Both the position numbers and the translations under genes were made by a program. The notes beneath the pieces are model-generated. The model searched no databases and had not been told where the DNA came from. It worked only from the letters and a program-made list of their open reading frames with translations. Shown piece by piece: positions 6,335-16,145 of a DNA stretch of 19,931 nucleotides. Each line of letters starts with the position of its first letter. Position 1 is the first letter of the stretch. The DNA is from JBBTQX01 sp038064955 (GTDB taxonomy: Bacteria > Patescibacteriota > Minisyncoccia > UBA6257 > GWB1-50-10), in the NCBI GenBank assembly GCA_038064955.1, contig JBBTRY010000015.1:1-19931 (forward strand), given 5' to 3'.

Positions 6335-6820
6335 TTAGAATGGGATTTCTTCCGGCTTGATGTCGCTCTCATCGATGTTTATCTCGGGTAATTCCTCCTG
6401 TTCGTCTTCCCGTTTCTCCTGGATCGGCGCCGCCGGACGCTCTCCGCCAAATTGATTTCCACTTCCGCCGCCTGACTGCGCAGACAGGCCTGAAGACCGG
6501 GGACCGAGCTGGATATGGTCGGCGATAATTTCGGTCATCCGATGCGTCTGGTTCTGCTTGTCCTGCCAAGCGCGGGTTTGAAGCCGCCCCTCGACAAGTA
6601 CTAGACTGCCTTTCTTGAGGAATTGGCTGGCCACTTCCGCCTGCCGTCCCCATACTACGACGTTATGGAATTCCACTTTCTGTTGCTTCTGGCCGGACTT
6701 ATCCGTGTAAAAACTATTGGTTGCCACGCCGAAAGAAGCGACTGACTGGCCAGTCGTTATCTGCCGGAGTTCCGGATCGCGCGTCAAATTTCCCAAAATG
6801 AAGGCTTTATTTAAATTCAT
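6335..6820 (-). CDS. ssb: Single-stranded DNA-binding protein
   Basis: Binds and protects single-stranded DNA in replication, repair and recombination. It has 161 residues: an OB-fold of about 105 residues starting MNLNKAFILGNLTRDPELR, with FHNVVVWGRQAEVASQFLKKGSLVLVEG strands (about 51-79), then a Gly/Ser/Gln-rich linker, then the acidic tip ending EEIPF. That tip is the docking site for SSB partner proteins and is intact. Its ATG overlaps the rpsF TGA by 4 nt, the conserved rpsF-ssb-rpsR order. Confidence 0.96.
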   Translation of the reverse strand: MNLNKAFILGNLTRDPELRQITTGQSVASFGVATNSFYTDKSGQKQQKVEFHNVVVWGRQAEVASQFLKKGSLVLVEGRLQTRAWQDKQNQTHRMTEIIADHIQLGPRSSGLSAQSGGGSGNQFGGERPAAPIQEKREDEQEELPEINIDESDIKPEEIPF

Positions 6821-7233
6821 TGTAGTATTTCTTCTATTTTCTTCTCTAAAGCTTCGTTCGTCAAAGTCTTTTCCATCGTTTTCGCAGACGAGCTTCGGAA
6901 ACCCAGGAATGACCGGAGACGGCCTTCTTCTCTTATCTCGCTTTCCAATCTGGGTTTTTTGGCTTTACGAAAGAAATAGCGGAGCAGGCTTCCTTCAAGA
7001 TCTAAGTCAATCCTCAAGCCGGCGGTGGCGGAAGGCTCCATGGAAAATACCAGGTGGCTGAAAAAACCGTAGTTTTCTTTTTTGATGGGATAGGCCAAAT
7101 GAATCTTCTCAATCATTTTTTCCTTCGCGACTTCTCCTCCGTGCTTTGAGACGAGTTTTTTGACCGCAACGACGTTTTCGTCCTTAGTCAAAAAAGCGAC
7201 TTCATAATTTTCCGTCTTTTTATCCGGTTCCAT
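6817..7233 (-). CDS. rpsF: 30S ribosomal protein S6
   Basis: S6 binds S18 and 16S rRNA on the platform. It has 138 residues, longer than the roughly 100-residue core. The YEVAFLTKDE strand, the helix after it, and the IHLAYPIKKENYGFF segment fit the S6 ferredoxin-like fold. The C-terminal 35-40 residues are a charged extension that I cannot match to a motif. The gene starts 1 nt after the rpoC stop codon and overlaps ssb by 4 nt, so it appears to be part of the rpoBC transcript. I see no separate promoter or S6:S18-binding leader in the 1-nt gap. Confidence 0.92.
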   Translation of the reverse strand: MEPDKKTENYEVAFLTKDENVVAVKKLVSKHGGEVAKEKMIEKIHLAYPIKKENYGFFSHLVFSMEPSATAGLRIDLDLEGSLLRYFFRKAKKPRLESEIREEGRLRSFLGFRSSSAKTMEKTLTNEALEKKIEEILQ

Positions 7234-7234
7234 T

Positions 7235-10200
7235 TTATTTTTCTTGCAGGATTAGATTATCAATCGAAGCTTGGACTGTCAACTTTGCTCTCAATCCCAA
7301 CAGCTTTTCCTGGTCGACTCCCCGAAGGCCGGTGCCCACCGGAATGAGCTTGCCGATAATGACATTTTCTTTGAGCCCCCTCAAAACATCCACCTTATGC
7401 TGGACGGAAGCATCCACCAAAACGCGCGCGGTTTCCTGGAAGGAGGCGGCCGAAAGGAAACTCTCAGTGGTCAAGGATACCCTGGTCACACCAAAGACCC
7501 TTTGGACGGCCCGCGCCGGCTGTTTTTTGGATTTCTTCGCCGCCCGGTTCACGGTCACGAATTTCGGTTTTTCCACCACTTCGCCGACCATGAAATCGGT
7601 GTCACCTGCGTCCTTCACGGCCACGCGCGAGAGCATCTGTTTCACGATTATCTCGATATGTTTGTCATTGATGGCGGCGCCTTCCGGCACGTAAACCCGC
7701 TGGATTTCGTTTATGACGTAATGGATGAAAGCGTCAGTGCCCCGCAAGACGAGTATTTCACGAAGATCTAAAGGACCTTCGAAGAGCTGATCGCCTTTAT
7801 TAACCTTATCTCCTATTTTAACAAGGATCGTGGTATTCAAAGGCACAAGATATTCGAAAATATCCGCCTCCGTCTTGGTTTTCCGACGCGTCACTTTCAC
7901 CGCCTTTTTGGGGACGGTTTCGCGGATTTTTATGACGAGTGAAAGTCCCCGTTCCTCAATGTCCGAAACAACGCCCTCGGCCCGGCAAAGAGCAGCCTTG
8001 CCTTTAGGCGGACGCGCTTCGAAGATTTCCTCCACCCTCGGCAAGCCATGAGTGATATCCGCGCCCGCGACGCCTCCCACGTGGAAAGTCCGAAGCGTTA
8101 ACTGGGTACCTGGCTCTCCAATGGATTGGGCAGCCACGATGCCGACGGCCTCGCCGAGATCGACGAGTCGGTTCCGGCTTAAATCCAAACCATAACAAGC
8201 GGCGCAAACGCCGTAGACCGTCTTGCAAGCGATAGGTGAACGGACTTTAAGGAACGCGAGGTCTGAATCCTGAATTTTTTTGGCGGCTTCCCGGCTAATG
8301 ATTTCTCCGGACCGCACGACGATTTTTCTGTCCACTCTCACATCATCCAAGCTTACTCGGGAATAAAGTCTGTCGCCGAAAGAATATCCGAAAGCATCGC
8401 CTTCGCTCCTTATTATTTCCATTCCTTCCTTGGAACCGCAGTCTTTTTCTCTCACGAAAATTTCCTGAGCCACGTCCACCAAGCGACGGGTCAGATATCC
8501 GGCCGAAGCGGTCTTCAAAGCCGTGTCAGTCGAACCTTTGCGGGCACCGTGCGTCGTAATAAAATATTCCAATATCTTCAAACCTTCTTTGTAGGAAGAA
8601 CGGGCGGGTAATTCCATCGTTTCTCCGCTCGTGTCCTGTACTAAGCCCTTCATGCCCATCATCTGAACCATCTGGTTCCAGCTGCCGCGGGCCTTGGAAT
8701 TAATGACGGTCAGAATCGGATTGCCATCCTTGAAGGCCTTAGGAAGCGCCGCCGCTACCTTCTCGCGCGCTTCCGTCCATATGGTCGCAATTTTGTTTTT
8801 CTTTTCGTCATTGGTCAACAAGCCCTCCTCGTATTGCGCTTCGATTAAAAGGGCTTCCTTATCGCTCGCCGCAATGATGGCTTTTTTCTCCACCGGAGTG
8901 ATAGTATCGCCGATTCCCCAAGAGACGGATGAAACGGTCGCATATTTGAATCCATAATCTTTTATCTTATCTATGTAATTCCGGCTTTCCTCGATGGAAT
9001 AATTTTCAATGATGCGGCCGACGAGATTCGAAAGTTTTTTCTTGTCCAAATCTTCGTTCACAAAATCGAAGTCCGGCGGCATAATGCCGTTGAAAATCAG
9101 CCGGCCGTAGGAAGTTTCAATGACCCCTTCTTTCGTGCCCGCCTTCACGCGCGCATTCAGGTCGATTGCGCCCTGTTCGTAAGCCATGGCGGCTTCGTTC
9201 ACATCCGAGAAAATTTTGCCTTCGCCCTTCATACCCTCCCGGATATGAGTCAGGAAATAAATACCCAAAACCATATCTTGCGTGGGCGAGACAATCGGCT
9301 CGCCATTCGCCGGCTTCAAAAGATTGCCACCCGCGTCCATTAAAGTGGCAGCTTCCACCTGCGCCTCAACCGTAAGCGGCAAATGCACGGCCATCTGGTC
9401 GCCGTCGAAATCCGCGTTGAAAGCGGCGCAAACCAAAGGTGGAATTCTAATCGCCATATCCTCGATCAAAACTGGTTTGAAAGCCTGGATGCCCAGACGG
9501 TGCAAAGTCGGCGCGCGATTCAAAAGCACGCGGCGATTCGCGATAACCTCTTCGAGAATGGCCCAGATCTCCGGCGGTCCTTGTTCGATTAGCCGATTAG
9601 CTTGTTTGATATTGAAGGCCAATCCCCGCTCGATCACTTTACTGATGACGAAAGGCCGGAAAAGTTCCAAGGCTAAATGTTTCGGCAAACCACATTCATT
9701 AAGTTTAAGTTCCGGACCAACTACGATGACGGAACGGCCGGAATAATCCACGCGCTTACCGAGAAGATTCTGCCGGAAACGGCCCTGTTTGCCCTTGAGC
9801 ATGTCGGCCAAAGACCGGAGCGGGCGGCGCTTGCTCGAAAGGAGTTGGCTGCCGAGGCGGGCGGTGTTGTCTATCAAAGCGTCCACCGCTTCCTGAAGCA
9901 TCCGTTTTTCGTTCACGATTATAACCTCGGGAGATTTTAATTCCAAAAGCTTTTTCAAACGGTTATTGCGGTTAATGACGCGGCTGTAAAGGTCGTTCAA
10001 GTCGGCCGTTGCGTAGTGACCGCCGTCCAAAGCCACCATCGGACGCAAATCCGGCGGCAAAATCGGCAAAGTTGTCATCACACTCCATTCGGGCCGGATG
10101 CCGGACTTTATCATCAGGCGGGCGAGACGCAAACGCATCAGTATCCGCTTCTGGCGGTTGGCATCCTGCACCTGTTCCAATTCCTTGGTCAATTCTTTTA

Positions 10201-10876
10201 TGGTGGCCTTGAGGTCTATTTTTTCCAAAATATGGCGAATGGCGCCGGCGCCCTGATCAGCCTCGAAAACATCGCCGAACCTTTCGGAAAGGCGGAAATA
10301 TTCATCCTGCGTGAGAATGAGGCCGGGCTTTAAAACCAAGATGACTTCTTTCACCTGTTCCTGCTTTTCTTTGAGGTCTTTTTCATCCATCACCTTCTCC
10401 GATTTGAGCGATTTGAATTCCTTTTCTAATCCCGCGAGCGCCCGCTTGCGATTGTCTTCATTCACGGCCGTCACGATATACGAGGCATAATAAATTACTT
10501 TCTCTAATTTGGGCACGGAAATATTCAAAAGCAGACTCAAACGGGAAGGTACCGTTTTCAAAAACCAGATATGCGCCACGGGCGATGCAAGCATGATATG
10601 ACCCATCCGTTCGCGCCGAACCGCCGCGCGGGTCACTTCGACGCCGCATTTTTCGCAAACGACGCCCTTATAGCGGATTTTCTTGTACTTACCGCAATAG
10701 CATTCGTAATCCTTGGTCGGTCCGAAAATCCGTTCGGAAAATAGGCCATCCTTCTCCGGCCGCTGGGTGCGGTAATTCAGAGTCTCGGGTTTAATCACTT
10801 CGCCGTGCGACCAGGAGAGAATTTCTTCGGGGCTCGCCAAGCTGATGGATATGGATTTGAGATCGTGGTTATTCAT
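7235..10876 (-). CDS. rpoC: RNA polymerase beta' subunit
   Basis: Catalytic subunit of RNA polymerase. From the ATG at 10876 it has 1213 residues, close to Bacillus subtilis and shorter than E. coli (1407), so it lacks large lineage insertions. In order: the N-terminal zinc finger C59, C61, C74, C77; the active-site NADFDGDQ (487-494) with three Mg-binding Asp; the second zinc site, with Cys in KDCGS and in ACKTVYGVCAAC; and the trigger-loop region AAQSIGEPGTQLTLRTFH. The frame is open 13 codons further upstream, but that part reads the end of rpoB in another frame. The chosen start, MNNHDLKSISI, overlaps rpoB by 8 nt and gives a normal N-terminus. rpsF follows after 1 nt. Confidence 0.97.
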   Translation of the reverse strand: MNNHDLKSISISLASPEEILSWSHGEVIKPETLNYRTQRPEKDGLFSERIFGPTKDYECYCGKYKKIRYKGVVCEKCGVEVTRAAVRRERMGHIMLASPVAHIWFLKTVPSRLSLLLNISVPKLEKVIYYASYIVTAVNEDNRKRALAGLEKEFKSLKSEKVMDEKDLKEKQEQVKEVILVLKPGLILTQDEYFRLSERFGDVFEADQGAGAIRHILEKIDLKATIKELTKELEQVQDANRQKRILMRLRLARLMIKSGIRPEWSVMTTLPILPPDLRPMVALDGGHYATADLNDLYSRVINRNNRLKKLLELKSPEVIIVNEKRMLQEAVDALIDNTARLGSQLLSSKRRPLRSLADMLKGKQGRFRQNLLGKRVDYSGRSVIVVGPELKLNECGLPKHLALELFRPFVISKVIERGLAFNIKQANRLIEQGPPEIWAILEEVIANRRVLLNRAPTLHRLGIQAFKPVLIEDMAIRIPPLVCAAFNADFDGDQMAVHLPLTVEAQVEAATLMDAGGNLLKPANGEPIVSPTQDMVLGIYFLTHIREGMKGEGKIFSDVNEAAMAYEQGAIDLNARVKAGTKEGVIETSYGRLIFNGIMPPDFDFVNEDLDKKKLSNLVGRIIENYSIEESRNYIDKIKDYGFKYATVSSVSWGIGDTITPVEKKAIIAASDKEALLIEAQYEEGLLTNDEKKNKIATIWTEAREKVAAALPKAFKDGNPILTVINSKARGSWNQMVQMMGMKGLVQDTSGETMELPARSSYKEGLKILEYFITTHGARKGSTDTALKTASAGYLTRRLVDVAQEIFVREKDCGSKEGMEIIRSEGDAFGYSFGDRLYSRVSLDDVRVDRKIVVRSGEIISREAAKKIQDSDLAFLKVRSPIACKTVYGVCAACYGLDLSRNRLVDLGEAVGIVAAQSIGEPGTQLTLRTFHVGGVAGADITHGLPRVEEIFEARPPKGKAALCRAEGVVSDIEERGLSLVIKIRETVPKKAVKVTRRKTKTEADIFEYLVPLNTTILVKIGDKVNKGDQLFEGPLDLREILVLRGTDAFIHYVINEIQRVYVPEGAAINDKHIEIIVKQMLSRVAVKDAGDTDFMVGEVVEKPKFVTVNRAAKKSKKQPARAVQRVFGVTRVSLTTESFLSAASFQETARVLVDASVQHKVDVLRGLKENVIIGKLIPVGTGLRGVDQEKLLGLRAKLTVQASIDNLILQEK

Positions 10877-13800
10877 CTTTGTTTTCATCTTCTTTATTTT
10901 CACGACTGTCTTCATATTCGTAATTCACATTCAGGCCCAAGGATTTCAATTCGGAGACCAATACGTTGAAGGACGCGGGGATATTCGGTTTCCTGATTTC
11001 CTGTCCGCGGATAATCGATTCGAAGGCCGCCGAACGCCCGAGAACATCATCCGATTTTATCGTGAGCATTTCCTGGAGCGTATGCGCCGCGCCGTAGCCC
11101 TCGAGAGCCCACACTTCCATTTCGCCAAAACGCTGGCCGCCCAATTGAGCCTTGCCGCCCAAAGGCTGCTGGGTAATGAGCGAGTAGGGTCCGGTCGAGC
11201 GGACGTGCATCTTGTCCTCCACCAAATGATTCAATTTCATTATATACATGTAACCGACGGTAACCGGTTCTTTGAATGCCAAACCGTCCTGGCCGTTCCA
11301 AACCGTCATCTTACCGGTCTCGGAAAAACCCGCGGCTTTGAGCTCATTCCGAATATCTTCTTCGCTGGGTCCCACGAAATTGGGCACCACGGCCCGATAG
11401 CCGAGTTTGTTGGCCGCGAGACCCAGATGAGTCTCCAATATCTGGCCCAAATTCATGCGGCTTGCGACGCCCAACGGATTCAATACGATGTCGACAGGCG
11501 TGCCGTCTTCAAGATATGGCATGCTCTCCATTTTGCGGATTTGGGAAATAACGCCCTTGTTACCGTAGCGGCCGGCCAACTTGTCGCCCGCCCGTATCTT
11601 GCGCAACTGGGCTACTTCGATTTGGATTTTCGTAATAATGCCCGGCTCAAGCTTGTCGCCCTTGTCGCGCGAGAAAATTTTGATGCCAATAATGCGGCCT
11701 TGTTTGCCGTGAGACATCGTGAGCGAAGAATCCTTCACATCGCGGGCCTTTTCGCCAAAGATGGCGCGGAGCAATCTTTCTTCAGAGGTCAGTTCCGATT
11801 CGCCTTTGGGTGAAATCTTTCCAACCAAGATATCATTGGCCCGCACTTCGGCGCCGATGCGGACAATGCCGTCCGCGTCCAGATTTCTCAACTTTTCTTC
11901 GGCCACATTAGGAATATCGGGAGTCATCACCTCCGGTCCGAGCTTGGTGTCGCGCACCAGACAAGTGAAAGTTTCAATATAAATGGAGGTGAAAAAATCG
12001 TCCCGTGCCACCCGTTCGGATATTACGATGGCATCTTCGAAATTGCCGCCCTGCCAGGGTAAGAAAGCCACGAGCAAGTTCCGACCTAGAGCCAGAACGC
12101 CATCTTTAGTCGCAGGGCCATCGGCCAGAACCGTGCCCGGCTTCACTTTATCGCCCACCGAAACGGTCGGCCGCTGGGACATACAAGTGGATTGATTGGA
12201 GCGCTTGAATTTGTAAAGATTGAAAGTTTTATTGCCATCAGAAGTTTTCACGGTAACCGCGCGCCCGTCCGCTTCCGTTACGGTACCGCTCACGTCCGAG
12301 ACGATAACCTGGCCGGAATTTTGAGCGGCTTTTTCTTCCTCGCCAGTCGAAACTAAAGGCGCCTCCGGATTCAGGGTTGGCGTCGCCTGCCGTTGCATGT
12401 TCGAACCCATAAGAACGCGGTTTGCGTCGTTGTGTTCCAAAAACGGAATAAGCGACGTAGAAACGCTGAAAAGCTGGTTCGGCGAAATGTCGATGAGTTG
12501 GGCTTCCTCGCGTCGGCAGATGCCCGGCACGCCTTTGTTTCTCGCCGAGATAATCGGTTCGGTAATGAAGCTTTTTTCATCGGTCTTCACATCCGCCTGG
12601 GCGATGTTGTATTTCTGTTCGTTGATAGCGTCGAGCCAGATAGTGTCCTTGGTAACCGTACCGTTTTTGATTTTGAAATAGGGTGTCTCCAAAAAACCGA
12701 AATCGTTCACGCGGGTGTAATTCGCCAGATAGTTCACGAGGCCGATATTCGCGCCTTCGGGAGTGGCGATCGGGCAGATGCGCCCGTAATAAGATGGATG
12801 AACGTCGCGGACTTCGAAGCCCGCGCGCTCCCGTGTGAGACCGCCCGGACCCATCGCCGATATTCTGCGTTTATGCTCGAGTTCGGCGAGCGGATTCACC
12901 TGGTCCATAAATTGCGAAAGCTGGGAAGCGGCAAAAAAGTCGCGCACCACGGAGGTCAAAAGTTTGTAGTTGATAAGCTGGGCCGGCTGAAGGGTTTTTC
13001 GTTCCAAAGTGGACATTCTATCCTGGATGCCGCGCTTAAGGCGGGCGAAACCGACCCGCAAGCGGGCCTGGACCAATTCGCCCACGGAACGAATCCGGCG
13101 ATTGCCCAAGTGGTCAATATCGTCCGGTTCGGCGTTCAGATTGTTGTTCAGGCGAATCATCTCCGAAATGGCGGCAATAAGGTCGTCCAAATCCAAGAGC
13201 CGGCTGTCTTTCTTTCCGAGTTCCAGGCGCTGGTTGAATTTGTAGCGGCCAACCAGGCTTATATCATAGCGGTCGAAGCGAGAAAACATCGGCTCCACCA
13301 GAAGGCGGGCATTCTCGACAGTCGCGAGGTCTCCCGGCCGGAGGCGGCGGTAAAGCTCAATGAAAGATTCATCGGCGTTTTTTGCATCGTCCTTTTTGAG
13401 AGTTGCCTGGATGTATTTTATCGCGCCGGTATCCACTTTGGCGAAGGCCTTCAAAATTTCGTCGTTATCCTTCAATCCTAAAACACGGAGCAATTGAGTG
13501 ACGGGCGCTTTGCGACGGCGGTCAATTTTCACGCCCAGAAATCCATCGGCTTCGGTATCGAGCTCCACCCAGGCGCCGCGATTTGGAATTATTTTTCCGC
13601 CGAAAAGTTTCCGGCCGCGGAACATATTAGCCGTGAAATAAATGCCCGGCGAACGGATAATTTGCGAGATCACCACCCGCTCCACGCCGTTCACGATGAA
13701 AGTGCCCCGCGCGGTCATCAGCGGAAAATCGCCGAGATAAACTTCCTGGACCTTCGATTGCTTGGTTTCCCGGCTTACCAATTTCACGTTCACCCGGAGC

Positions 13801-14048
13801 GGCGCTTCGAATGTCTGGTCCTTCTCCATCGATTTGGCTTCGCTGTATTTCGGCTGGTCGAATTTATAATCCAAAAAACTCAATTCCAGTTCTTTGCCGG
13901 TATGGTCCTTAATCGGAGAAATTTCCTCAAAGAGTTCCCGGATTCCTTTTTCCAAAAACCACTTATAGGAATTGATCTGAGTTTCCACCAAATTCAAGGG
14001 AGCGAAAGTCGGACCCTGGTAAGATGAAAATATTTTTGTTTTGCGCAT
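10869..14048 (-). CDS. rpoB: RNA polymerase beta subunit
   Basis: Beta subunit of RNA polymerase, 1059 residues (E. coli 1342), so the compact form. The rifampicin-pocket cluster runs from SQFMDQ (378-383) through HKRRIS (392-397) to PGGLTRERAGFEVRDVHP. Residues equivalent to E. coli Q513, D516, H526, S531 and E565 are retained. GGNFEDAI (667-674) and the C-terminal GGKAQLGGQRFGEMEVWALEG region are typical. Oddities are CPIATPEGAN (425-434) where E. coli has CPIETPEGPN, and GRYGNKG (826-832) where His is normally found before Gly. It starts 8 nt after mltG, not after rplL as in most bacteria. Confidence 0.97.
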   Translation of the reverse strand: MRKTKIFSSYQGPTFAPLNLVETQINSYKWFLEKGIRELFEEISPIKDHTGKELELSFLDYKFDQPKYSEAKSMEKDQTFEAPLRVNVKLVSRETKQSKVQEVYLGDFPLMTARGTFIVNGVERVVISQIIRSPGIYFTANMFRGRKLFGGKIIPNRGAWVELDTEADGFLGVKIDRRRKAPVTQLLRVLGLKDNDEILKAFAKVDTGAIKYIQATLKKDDAKNADESFIELYRRLRPGDLATVENARLLVEPMFSRFDRYDISLVGRYKFNQRLELGKKDSRLLDLDDLIAAISEMIRLNNNLNAEPDDIDHLGNRRIRSVGELVQARLRVGFARLKRGIQDRMSTLERKTLQPAQLINYKLLTSVVRDFFAASQLSQFMDQVNPLAELEHKRRISAMGPGGLTRERAGFEVRDVHPSYYGRICPIATPEGANIGLVNYLANYTRVNDFGFLETPYFKIKNGTVTKDTIWLDAINEQKYNIAQADVKTDEKSFITEPIISARNKGVPGICRREEAQLIDISPNQLFSVSTSLIPFLEHNDANRVLMGSNMQRQATPTLNPEAPLVSTGEEEKAAQNSGQVIVSDVSGTVTEADGRAVTVKTSDGNKTFNLYKFKRSNQSTCMSQRPTVSVGDKVKPGTVLADGPATKDGVLALGRNLLVAFLPWQGGNFEDAIVISERVARDDFFTSIYIETFTCLVRDTKLGPEVMTPDIPNVAEEKLRNLDADGIVRIGAEVRANDILVGKISPKGESELTSEERLLRAIFGEKARDVKDSSLTMSHGKQGRIIGIKIFSRDKGDKLEPGIITKIQIEVAQLRKIRAGDKLAGRYGNKGVISQIRKMESMPYLEDGTPVDIVLNPLGVASRMNLGQILETHLGLAANKLGYRAVVPNFVGPSEEDIRNELKAAGFSETGKMTVWNGQDGLAFKEPVTVGYMYIMKLNHLVEDKMHVRSTGPYSLITQQPLGGKAQLGGQRFGEMEVWALEGYGAAHTLQEMLTIKSDDVLGRSAAFESIIRGQEIRKPNIPASFNVLVSELKSLGLNVNYEYEDSRENKEDENKDE

Positions 14049-14056
14049 TTTATTTT

Positions 14057-15052
14057 TTATAAGTATTTGGCCCGGTTATCGTTGTGCTCGTCCAATGTTT
14101 TGGAAAAAATAGTCTTTTGGGAGCCGCTGGCGGAAAGGTAGTAAAGGTAGCCGCTTGCCTGGGGTGAAAGGGCGGCCTCAATGGCTCCTAGTCCAGGATT
14201 GGCTATCGGAGTCGGCGTCCAGCCGCCATTCAGGTAGGTGTTATAAGGCGAAATGAATTTCAAATCCTCCCTAGCAATGCCGCCCGGGCAACTCGCGAAA
14301 GATTCGGCGCATTTGGCATAAGCCACAGTCGCGTCTATCTGAAGGGGCATCTTGAGATTCAAGCGTTTCAGAATGATGCCGGCCACTATCCTCCGGTCGT
14401 TCGCGCCCGGCACTTCCCGCTCCAGGTAAGAAGCGAGAATAAGAGTCTTGTACCAATCCTTCTGGTTTCCGATTTTTCCCCAGGCCTTCCTTTCGAAATT
14501 ATCCAAAAAACTGCGCAAAATAACCTCAGGCGAAGAACTGATTTCAAAATTGTAGGTATCGGGAAAAAGAAAACCCTCCAAGGAATTTTGGCCGGCCAAA
14601 AACGGATACTGGACGGCCAGATTTTTGAAAGGAAAATTGGAAAGGGCTCCGGGCGTGATTACGCCGGCTTCGGCCAGTGTCGTATCAATGTCTTTAACGG
14701 GAACACCTTCGATTATTTTCACGGTCACGTCGCTTTCCCCTCCCGAAGAAAGATAATTCGCGATTTGGGGAACAGTCATCGTGCTCGCGAGCTGGTAGGC
14801 CCCCGGCTGGAACTTACGGGCGTTGCCCGTCAATATTGAGTATATTTTGAACACGGCAATGGATCTTATAAGCGAATTTTGCGACAGACGCGCGCCGATT
14901 GCGCGGAAACTTTCCCCTTTTGCCACTCTGAATTCCACCGGATTATCGTTTGCAAAGCTCGGCTGAAGGCCGTAGAAAAAATAGGCCGCCGCCAGGATGA
15001 AAACCAAAACGATTCCTAACAAAGTCAGAAAACGCAGGCTCCACAGCCCCAT
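14057..15052 (-). CDS. mltG: Endolytic murein transglycosylase MltG (YceG-like)
   Basis: An inner-membrane lytic transglycosylase that cuts nascent glycan strands and may set their length. It has 331 residues: one N-terminal membrane anchor (about 8-28), a LysM-like region with KFQPGAYQLASTMTVPQI, then the catalytic domain. LEGFLFPDTY contains the catalytic Glu (E159). LASYLEREV and a TPTPIANPGLGAIEAAL segment follow. I choose the ATG at 15052, which has AGGA about 8 nt upstream and follows the rodA stop codon by 4 nt. An in-frame TTG at 15073 would overlap rodA. Confidence 0.93.
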   Translation of the reverse strand: MGLWSLRFLTLLGIVLVFILAAAYFFYGLQPSFANDNPVEFRVAKGESFRAIGARLSQNSLIRSIAVFKIYSILTGNARKFQPGAYQLASTMTVPQIANYLSSGGESDVTVKIIEGVPVKDIDTTLAEAGVITPGALSNFPFKNLAVQYPFLAGQNSLEGFLFPDTYNFEISSSPEVILRSFLDNFERKAWGKIGNQKDWYKTLILASYLEREVPGANDRRIVAGIILKRLNLKMPLQIDATVAYAKCAESFASCPGGIAREDLKFISPYNTYLNGGWTPTPIANPGLGAIEAALSPQASGYLYYLSASGSQKTIFSKTLDEHNDNRAKYL

Positions 15053-15056
15053 TTTA

Positions 15057-16145
15057 TTATCCTGAGGATTCAAGTTTTATATGTTGAATTATACTTATGA
15101 GGATTGCTATCGTCAAGAGGCTGGATCCTCCATAACTCACGAAAGGCAGGGTGACGCCGGTTACCGGTAAAAGCCCCAGATTGGCGCCCATATTGATCAA
15201 AAACTGGATGAAGAAGATCAATGCACAACCGAAGGTCACGAATTTCAAGTCATTACTTCCCGCCCTCAAGCTTATGTTAACCATTCTAAAGATAGCGAGA
15301 AGGAAAGTCAATATTAGGAGGGAGCCGCCCAACACCCCCCACTCCTCCGTGAAGGCCGCGAAGATAAAATCGGTCTGGGCTTCAGGCAAGAACCTCAATT
15401 GGGACTGGGTCCCCTCGCCGAAACCCTTGCCCCAGAAACCGGCCGAGCCGATGGCGATTTTGGATTGAATGACATTGTAATTTATTCCCAGGGGATCGCG
15501 TTCGGGAAACATAAAAGCCGTGAGCCGGTCTTGCTGGTATGGTTTCAAAAAGAAAATCCATAGAAGAATAATAGCCACGATGACGGCGCCGAGTCCGATA
15601 AGCAATCTTTTTTTATGAACACCGCCCATCAAAATAAAGCCGACCCAAATGGACAGAATAATAATTGTGGACCCCAGGTCGGGATGAATGGCAATCAGAA
15701 CTGCCGGAATAATCGCGTATAAAAAAGATGTGAAAAGATTTTTAGCGCGCCAAACAGCCAGATAGCGGCGGGTGAAAAAACCGGCCAAGAGGATGACGAG
15801 CGCCACTTTCGCGATTTCCTCCGGCTCGAACTGGATGCCGCCCACGACGAGCCAGGCCTTTGTGCCCCGCACCGAATACGATTGAAAATTGGCGATGAGA
15901 AGGAGAAGCGTGGAAAAAGCGTAAAACCCGTAGCGGAAGACCGGCCACCGCAGAAGCCAGGACCAGTTGAATGTGCTGCCGAAGAATATTATGGCAAAAG
16001 CGATAATATACCAGACGAGTTGGCGCTGAAAAAGATCCTGATTATAACCGGCGAGAAATGCCAGGCTCGCGATAGCAAGGAAGGAAAGCGCGCCCAAAAG
16101 GGTCCAATCCAGATTCCTCCATTTGGAAAAAATGGCGCTTATCAT
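15057..16145 (-). CDS. rodA: RodA-type SEDS peptidoglycan glycosyltransferase
   Basis: Multi-pass SEDS polymerase that extends glycan strands from lipid II together with a class B PBP. It has 362 residues and about ten hydrophobic segments. SEDS signatures: RGTKAWLVVGGIQFEPEEIAK (about 93-113), HPDLGST (154-160), the periplasmic RLTAFMFPERDPLGINYNVIQS, FLPEAQTDF with the essential Asp (D259), and LPFVSYGGSS near the end. The long loop with YNVIQSKIAIGSAGFWGKG favours RodA over FtsW. No partner PBP is in this window. Its ATG overlaps the TGA of the upstream gene by 1 nt; mltG follows after 4 nt, forming a wall-synthesis pair. Confidence 0.92.
   Translation of the reverse strand: MISAIFSKWRNLDWTLLGALSFLAIASLAFLAGYNQDLFQRQLVWYIIAFAIIFFGSTFNWSWLLRWPVFRYGFYAFSTLLLLIANFQSYSVRGTKAWLVVGGIQFEPEEIAKVALVILLAGFFTRRYLAVWRAKNLFTSFLYAIIPAVLIAIHPDLGSTIIILSIWVGFILMGGVHKKRLLIGLGAVIVAIILLWIFFLKPYQQDRLTAFMFPERDPLGINYNVIQSKIAIGSAGFWGKGFGEGTQSQLRFLPEAQTDFIFAAFTEEWGVLGGSLLILTFLLAIFRMVNISLRAGSNDLKFVTFGCALIFFIQFLINMGANLGLLPVTGVTLPFVSYGGSSLLTIAILISIIQHIKLESSG

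Noticed and set aside
12855..12925. Natural rifampicin resistance in RpoB
   Set aside because: The residues equivalent to E. coli Q513, D516, H526, S531, P564 and E565 are all of the sensitive type. The N518V and L533M differences alone are not enough to claim resistance.
10845..13481. Two long rightward open frames (322 and 362 codons) opposite rpoB
   Set aside because: Both are antisense to conserved rpoB codons, have no recognisable motifs and no start signals. They are shadows of the real gene.
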